The notes under the pieces are model-generated. The model had not been told where the DNA came from. It searched no databases and saw only the letters and a program-made list of their open reading frames with translations. Below, in pieces: positions 62,001 to 64,000 of a DNA stretch of 64,000 nucleotides. Position 1 is the first letter of the stretch. Each line of letters begins with the position of its first letter. A program made the position numbers and the translations under genes. The DNA is from Chlorops oryzae (taxonomy: Eukaryota > Arthropoda > Insecta > Diptera > Chloropidae), in assembly GCA_020466095.1 (NCBI GenBank), contig CM035806.1, positions 38,743,698 through 38,807,697 on the forward strand, written 5' to 3'.

Positions 62001-62451
62001 TTTTCAATTCGGTGGCATTGCGGTGGCAAATAGTTTCGATTTTATTAATCGGTGTCTTTTTTGTCTTACTTAGTTTATATTATTCTTCAACTGGGTAGAA
62101 TATAAGCCCGCATCTTATGGCCATTATGTGTATCCCCTATGGGCTGATGCAGTTGGCTGGTTTGTGGGCTTGCTACCGGTTCTTGTAATATTCGTAGTCG
62201 CATTGCATCAAATCTATAAGGCACCGCGTCAGCTCAGCTATAAGGACCGGCTGAAATATCTTTTGCGTCCAACAGCTGAATGGGGACCGGCTGGAAGGCC
62301 ATGTGTCAATTTGCACGCCGAACGCTATCAGAACGAAAACTTTGATGGCGTCACCAATGCACAGATTCTAATCAATGGTTTGCCATCCGATGCATCGCCG
62401 CATGACGATAACAGCTGTGGTGGATATCGTGATGAGACAATGCAACCCTGA
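39735..62451 (+). CDS. GlyT: Sodium/chloride-dependent glycine-type transporter (SLC6), 10 exons
   Basis: Plasma-membrane symporter of the SLC6 family. Ten exons join in phase: 39735-39821, 40108-40420, 40498-40776, 48565-48718, 48804-49071, 61076-61179, 61238-61475, 61581-61709, 61779-61988 and 62074-62451, giving 719 residues up to TGA. All 12 membrane segments are present. TM1 has [12 protein letters not shown] and YNNGGG. The extracellular loop after TM3 has LPWQNC...YC and glycosylation sites NGT and NSS. TM6 has [14 protein letters not shown] then NNCYR, which is the glycine-transporter form rather than the GABA or monoamine form. TM8 has LGLDSQ. So glycine or a similar small amino acid is the likely substrate. 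The start at 39735 follows non-coding sequence and is preceded by caga; upstream exons cannot be excluded. Introns 3 (7.8 kb) and 5 (12 kb) are filled with transposons. Confidence 0.9.
40108..40420 (+). CDS. GlyT: GlyT-like exon 2 (N-terminal tail and TM1)
   Basis: Acceptor ttgcag|caaaac, donor ggcg|gtaagt, phase 1 exit. Carries [16 protein letters not shown] and the TM1 sodium-site motif [11 protein letters not shown]. An upstream acceptor at 40074 would be out of phase. Confidence 0.9.
40498..40776 (+). CDS. GlyT: GlyT-like exon 3 (TM2, TM3)
   Basis: Acceptor tttcag|gggc. Contains [32 protein letters not shown] and the first loop cysteine of LPWQNC. Donor gaat|gtaagt, phase 1. Confidence 0.92.
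41455..42183. mobile_element. Foldback element with ~195-bp arms
   Basis: Left arm about 41455-41650 and right arm about 41990-42183 are inverted copies sharing gcatccaaaccttatttcc, cattaagcgtcatcaattgc, gggcgcccgaaaac and tgatgcagctttaaag-type words. The 340-bp centre has a ggatttcgatatggatttc-rich word pattern. No coding sequence. Confidence 0.7.
42184..42957. other. Intronic non-coding stretch
   Basis: No feature recognised before the hAT-like element; its last eight bases (42950-42957) are that element's TSD. Confidence 0.4.
42958..44302. mobile_element. hAT-like word-repeat element (ttcggc arms), 8-bp TSD
   Basis: Inverted ends tagtgtccgaccgaag and cttcggtcggacacta. Perfect 8-bp TSD gtggaaac at 42950-42957 and 44303-44310. 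Both arms consist of ttcggcttcgg words and their complements. Most of the interior is a LINE fragment that landed inside. Confidence 0.88.
43140..44092 (+). pseudogene. Jockey-type LINE: 5'-truncated reverse transcriptase
   Basis: The frame to the TAA at 44009-44011 is open. It begins within the catalytic palm at [10 protein letters not shown] (FADD motif) and continues through [32 protein letters not shown] and [14 protein letters not shown] to the end of ORF2. This C-terminal pattern is typical of jockey/CR1-group non-LTR retrotransposons. Upstream endonuclease and fingers are missing, so it is a dead 5' truncation of about 0.95 kb. It ends in a short 3' UTR and a (TAAA)n tail near 44070-44092. 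The exact 5' junction is uncertain. The lack of stops suggests a young insertion. Confidence 0.88.
44311..45635. other. Intronic non-coding stretch
   Basis: No repeat or gene recognised with confidence. Confidence 0.4.
45636..45870 (+). pseudogene. Helitron helicase N-terminal remnant (tentative)
   Basis: A 78-codon frame holds [12 protein letters not shown], then [17 protein letters not shown]. This resembles the Cys-rich block of Helitron replicase/helicase proteins (C..CGA..F ... CC..GKV.LPPL). No Rep or helicase motifs follow, so at most this is a short relic. A link to the DINE-like repeats is possible but not shown. Confidence 0.45.
46311..46860 (+). mobile_element. Diverged family-B DINE-like repeat, copy 4
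   Basis: Starts tatacccgacacaatctgtg then ccgagggta; (GTCT)n at about 46466-46506; gaaggagttgagc; gtacttccagtacta; ends gtggcgggtattttatcgtc and acccatactta. Between about 46655 and 46795 it is interrupted by gactcattt-type words ending aatgtttgccggg, a relative of the element at 12229-12932. Confidence 0.7.
47016..48432. mobile_element. 1.4-kb element with 37-bp perfect inverted ends
   Basis: Left end cgcactagtacaactaaact continues ggcataactcaaaattt; the right end (48396-48432) is its exact complement. Flanking octamers atatatat and atatgtat differ at one base, so an 8-bp TSD is possible. Inside, words such as gacacaatt and aaaccgacacaa repeat in both orientations. No coding sequence was accepted. 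Confidence 0.75.
48565..48718 (+). CDS. GlyT: GlyT-like exon 4 (large extracellular loop)
   Basis: Acceptor ttgcag|attgc, phase 1 entry; donor ttaa|gtaagc, phase 2 exit. Encodes the second loop cysteine, TNGT and NSS glycosylation sites and RPPAEEYF. Confidence 0.88.
48804..49071 (+). CDS. GlyT: GlyT-like exon 5 (TM4, TM5)
   Basis: Acceptor tttcag|caatt. Contains [30 protein letters not shown] and [15 protein letters not shown]. Donor caa|gtaatt, phase 0. Confidence 0.9.
49795..49920. repeat. Dispersed repeat, related to 31212-31480
   Basis: Shares ttcatgttgt, tggattatt and ccctaccagaatta words with the upstream part of the 31.2-kb copy. Confidence 0.5.
49926..50050. mobile_element. Degraded palindromic MITE
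   Basis: gttctgtcagatatgaaaaa, cacttcagaaaattt-type words and tttttcatttctgaca match the interior of the MITE at 22709-22849. Followed by a poly-T run near 50070-50099. Confidence 0.55.
50470..52150. repeat. Degenerate word-repeat tract (agggcat / aggtcgaa)
   Basis: Throughout about 1.7 kb the words tagggcat, aggtcgaa, aaataggtc and their complements (ttcgacct, gaccta) recur at irregular spacing. The right part, from 51631, is present again in the second duplicate. No coding sequence. The tract is broken by the MITE at 50765-50921 and by unrelated sequence at about 50940-51630. Confidence 0.5.
50765..50921. mobile_element. 157-bp MITE, 3-bp TSD, copy 1
   Basis: Ends cagccctattatgattgtcg and cgacaatcataatagggctg; TSD aat at 50762-50764 and 50922-50924. 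The inner stem is actactgatagaaaatcg. A second copy of identical length lies at 56145-56301. Confidence 0.9.
53161..53640. repeat. Word-repeat element (gcccgcaac arms) with tRNA-like core, copy A
   Basis: Left arm words: cacgcccgcagcacgccc, gggcccgcaacaagccc, aacgcgcccg. Right arm words: ttgcgggcgcgttgcgga, acgttgcggtc, gttgcgggcc. The middle (about 53360-53510) aligns with the core of the element at 12229-12932: a tRNA-like unit on the minus strand and gttttttcgtttataagt. Element ends not resolved. The second copy lies at about 57213-57695. Confidence 0.6.
54300..54370 (+). repeat. tRNA-Lys-derived SINE head or tRNA pseudogene, copy A
   Basis: A-box tagcgtaaggg, anticodon-arm words gctcttgatc and cagggtc (as in tRNA-Lys CTT), B-box ggttagattcc with one mismatch. 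The acceptor stem does not close well. The second copy is at 58589-58658. Confidence 0.6.
54470..54673. mobile_element. hAT-like MITE truncated at the duplication edge
   Basis: Left half only of the element complete at 58758-59414; left TSD acacaaac at 54462-54469. Cut after cttttgaaga, where Penelope-like sequence begins. Confidence 0.85.
54722..54792 (-). ncRNA. Type-I hammerhead ribozyme of the Penelope-like element
   Basis: Minus strand, in order: stem I strand tgtat...atc; core CUGAUGA (54769-54763); one extra A; stem II GGCG/CGCC with a 10-nt loop; GAAA (54743-54740); stem III AUAC/GUAU with no loop; then UA, predicted cleavage between 54732 and 54731; returning stem I strand GAU...AUACA. 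All core bases are as required. A loopless, self-complementary stem III is known from Penelope-like elements, where ribozymes can act as dimers. Pairing was done by hand. Confidence 0.75.
55059..55526 (-). pseudogene. Penelope-like element GIY-YIG endonuclease (partial)
   Basis: Open to the stop at 55059-55061. From the truncated start: [11 protein letters not shown], then [19 protein letters not shown] (the GIY and YIG motifs, here GVY and YIG, with the CxxC insertion common in this group), then [11 protein letters not shown] (catalytic Arg region and the EH pair) and [11 protein letters not shown]. This is the C-terminal endonuclease of Penelope-like retroelements, which cuts the target for insertion. 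The reverse transcriptase half is missing, so the copy is dead. There is no stop within the retained part. Confidence 0.88.
56145..56301. mobile_element. 157-bp MITE, copy 2, with paralogous empty site
   Basis: Ends cacccctattatgattgtcg and cgacagtcataatagggctg. TSD att at 56142-56144 and 56302-56304. Copy A has a single att at the matching place (near 52247), a natural empty site. Confidence 0.95.
57213..57695. repeat. Word-repeat element (gcccgcaac arms), copy B
   Basis: Second copy of the repeat at 53161-53640, near-identical, including the tRNA-like core and B-box-like ggatttgaacc on the plus strand. Confidence 0.6.
57765..57888. mobile_element. 124-bp MITE absent from copy A
   Basis: Inverted ends gcccattttctactgttc and gaacagtagcaaacgggc; TSD cttgg (5 bp, possibly 6) at 57760-57764 and 57889-57893. 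Copy A has a single ccttgg at the matching site (near 53706). Confidence 0.85.
58589..58658 (+). repeat. tRNA-Lys-derived SINE head or pseudogene, copy B
   Basis: Same as 54300-54370, with one visible base difference just upstream (ttctgctc against tgctgctc). Confidence 0.55.
58758..59414. mobile_element. 657-bp hAT-like MITE with gattac word arms, 8-bp TSD
   Basis: Ends catagctgtgaaattgcgat and attacttcacagctatg. Perfect TSD acacaaac at 58750-58757 and 59415-59422. Both arms are made of taatc, gattac and taatcaaaa words in both orientations; the centre (about 59000-59150) is unrelated. No coding capacity. Confidence 0.9.
59423..60050. other. Intronic non-coding stretch
   Basis: AT-rich. 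tgggatggtatacgg, cccgaaaattgcgggat and gtcccgccgggata words near 59453-59580 and tcccgc words to 59835 look like another degenerate word repeat (tcccgg/cgggat), not resolved further. Confidence 0.35.
60051..60733 (+). mobile_element. DINE/mini-me repeat, family A, copy 3 (full length)
   Basis: Starts tatacccagcgtaagcgggg; core gatcaggatcaaaaactgaa; (GTCY)n at about 60178-60240; ends gacgctgggtatttcaaagt, cgggcttgaccgac and ctttcttacttgttt. Closest in layout to the copy at 2769-3412. Confidence 0.8.
60734..61075. other. End of intron 5
   Basis: Short gtccgtctatctttctgtcc stretch near 60827; otherwise nothing recognised. Confidence 0.4.
61076..61179 (+). CDS. GlyT: GlyT-like exon 6 (TM6)
   Basis: Acceptor aacag|gtctgg. 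Encodes [19 protein letters not shown] then [16 protein letters not shown], the substrate and sodium site segment. Donor acag|gtaagt, phase 2. Confidence 0.95.
61238..61475 (+). CDS. GlyT: GlyT-like exon 7 (TM7, TM8 start)
   Basis: Acceptor tttag|ggact. [18 protein letters not shown] (TM7, sodium-site Asn), [19 protein letters not shown], then LLTLGLDSQ. Donor gcag|gtaaaa, phase 0. The following intron carries (GGAC)n at about 61493-61530. Confidence 0.95.
61581..61709 (+). CDS. GlyT: GlyT-like exon 8 (TM8 end, TM9)
   Basis: [16 protein letters not shown] then [17 protein letters not shown]. Acceptor catag|ttcg, donor caat|gtaagt, phase 0. Confidence 0.94.
61779..61988 (+). CDS. GlyT: GlyT-like exon 9 (TM10 and loop)
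   Basis: [20 protein letters not shown], then [18 protein letters not shown], ending TPATLL. Acceptor tccag|agtg, donor actg|gtacgg, phase 0. Confidence 0.94.
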
Positions 62452-62589
62452 GAGCGGGTTCAAGCATTATCGCAACACGATACCGCTGGCATTGCTGTAA
62501 AAGTTCATGATGGCGACAACGGGGACGATGATGCAGGCAAGAAAATATTGCATACTTTCACCGGAACCGGGAAGAAAGATAGCTCACTG
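62074..62589 (+). CDS. GlyT: GlyT-like exon 10 (TM11-12, C-terminus with in-frame TGA)
   Basis: [22 protein letters not shown]12, then [21 protein letters not shown] at 62449-62451 follows DETMQP, yet the frame stays open for 46 more codons to a clean donor ctg|gtaagt at 62590, in phase 0. Confidence 0.85.
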
Positions 62590-63996
62590 GTAAGTTATAA
62601 TGGTTTAAGTATTTATTTGTCGAAATTCCATCCAACACAACTATGATCAGATCAATCACAATTGCATATTTATGTATGTATATTCCCTATGTAGCCCTAA
62701 AAAGTATGCTTAGTTTCAGTTTTGTAAAATGATCCTCAAAAATTAGGAAGATTTGTAAAATAGGCGTTTTTGTTTTTCGTTTAAATAAAGGAAGTACATT
62801 ATATTTCAATTCATACATTTAGGGCTCAATTGAAAAATTTTCTGATACCCTGATACATATATGTATACAGTATGTATACTGTATACAGTATGTACATAAG
62901 GGCTTGACAGACGTATTTATATACATACATACATACATACTATAAATATATAGATATATTTAATAAACTTTCTTCCATAACAACAAAGTGCTCCGACCCA
63001 AGGACTCTCCTAACGAGCTGTGCCAGCACTTCCGGTTCTGGTTTATTGAAAACTTCCAAAAATCACTTAACCCAACACAACAACAATGGCAAGCAGAAAT
63101 CATCACCACCAACTAACGTAAGTCCAAGTAAACAACCGCTGATTGAAAGCGAAATGCGTGCCAATGATAGTGTCGGCTCATTTCTCAATGAGGTGTCAAG
63201 GAACAATGCTACCATAAACTCTAATCTGGAATTCCAACCAACACAAACGACCGCTTTGACTAATATACCACTCACTCAAATGAAAACATTTGGTAGAAAG
63301 AATGGAGCATCCATCGAAACTCGCAGCGAATCGCGTGAGAAAAAATTGACAACCTTTGAGATACCAGCAGCAGTAACAGTAGCACCTAATAAATCGGGAG
63401 AAGCCGCATCAATGAATCAGCCGCTAACCAAGCGAAGCAATAGTGCCAAGATACCGAAAAAAGTCCCCGAACACACTACTTATGACACTAAAATGCAATC
63501 AGGTGCAATCGATCCGAAATTAACATCATCAGGTCCAGCAGCAGCAGCAGCAGCAGCAACCATAGCAACATCACCGTCGTCATCGAACGTCCCAAGAACT
63601 GCTGCAAATACGGCTGGCAAGAACACACCCGAAGGCAATGGAAATGGTAATGGCAACTCAGCAAATACCGAAATCCCATCGAGCTCATCAGTAGTACTCA
63701 AGACCACAAAGCTATCGATGACACCCAAAAATATCGTTGCCATTCAAACACAACCGATTTTAACAACCATAGAGAAGGCAACAACCACAACTTTCTCGAC
63801 AACGCTCACAAGTCATGCTCAATCGTCTGGTTCAAAATCAGCTGATCCGACAAAAATAACACCGATTGCTTTAACTAGCAGCAAAGCTCTGCCAACTAAT
63901 TTGGCCCAATCCGGAACTATAAACGGAAATTCTCCAACATCAAAAGCAAATGCCGCAATTTTAAAGGCAACAAAAAAAGTTGAGGAGGAAAAGTAA
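62452..63996 (+). CDS. Post-TGA C-terminal extension of the GlyT-like protein (two exon parts)
   Basis: If translated, this adds 46 codons (62452-62589) and, after a 399-bp intron, 335 codons in a last exon (62989-63993) with TAA at 63994-63996. Acceptor caaag|tgctcc and donor ctg|gtaagt are both phase 0, so the frame matches. The extension has no membrane segment. It is Ser/Thr/Asn-rich and low complexity: KQKSSPPTNVSPSKQP, an Ala run near 63537, GNGNGNGNS, many TTT runs. It looks like a disordered cytosolic tail. A 335-codon open frame with codon-like composition is unlikely by chance. How it is reached past TGA is unresolved: readthrough, alternative transcript or a C-to-T change. Confidence 0.7.
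62590..62988 (+). other. Last GlyT intron with simple repeats
   Basis: Begins gtaagt and ends acaaag. Contains gtatacagtatgtatactg palindromes near 62870-62895 and (ACAT)n at about 62922-62940. Confidence 0.7.
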
Positions 63997-64000
63997 ATTC

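Overview
This window is AT-rich, intron-rich eukaryotic DNA from an insect, most likely a higher fly (Brachycera; the repeat types would fit a tephritid fruit fly, but that placement is inference). The evidence is GT-AG introns, a fly-like SLC6 transporter gene, mariner, hAT, Penelope, jockey-type and DINE/mini-me-type repeats, and almost no other coding sequence. No bacterial, viral or CRISPR features were seen.

Two host genes are supported. On the minus strand, 38360 to 37386 holds a two-exon gene for a 249-residue protein I do not recognise. Divergently on the plus strand, starting 1.37 kb away, is a complete ten-exon sodium- and chloride-dependent neurotransmitter transporter of the glycine-transporter type (GlyT-like, SLC6), from 39735 to a TGA at 62449-62451. 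The frame stays open after that TGA, through a splice donor and into a further 335-codon exon ending in TAA at 63994-63996. The full reading is therefore either a 719-residue protein or, if the TGA is read through or is an error, about 1101 residues.

The first 37 kb and the two large GlyT introns (40777-48564 and 49072-61075) are transposon territory. Elements whose ends and target-site duplications (TSDs) can be read include: an intact mariner (4491-5772) nested in an older inverted-repeat element; a foldback-like element with tandem repeats and a captured reverse-transcriptase fragment (6581-7590, 8-bp TSD); a CACTA-ended element with about 660-bp inverted arms and a spliced gene (7927-10255, 3-bp TSD); hAT or hAT-like elements with 8-bp TSDs (20489-21067, 33654-34850, 42958-44302, 58758-59414); a jockey-type LINE fragment inside one of these; Helitron-related DINE/mini-me repeats of two families; and a Helitron protein remnant.

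Intron 5 of GlyT carries a recent tandem duplication (51631-54673 and 55528-58971). A truncated Penelope-like element with a GIY-YIG endonuclease and a hammerhead ribozyme sits exactly at the junction. Comparing the copies gives natural empty sites for two small elements. A recurring pattern is elements whose arms are built of one short word repeated in both orientations (gactcatatatg, gcccgcaac, ttcggc, gattac, ttcgaat, gcgaatgc). Two of them share the same tRNA-Ser-like core but have unrelated arm words.
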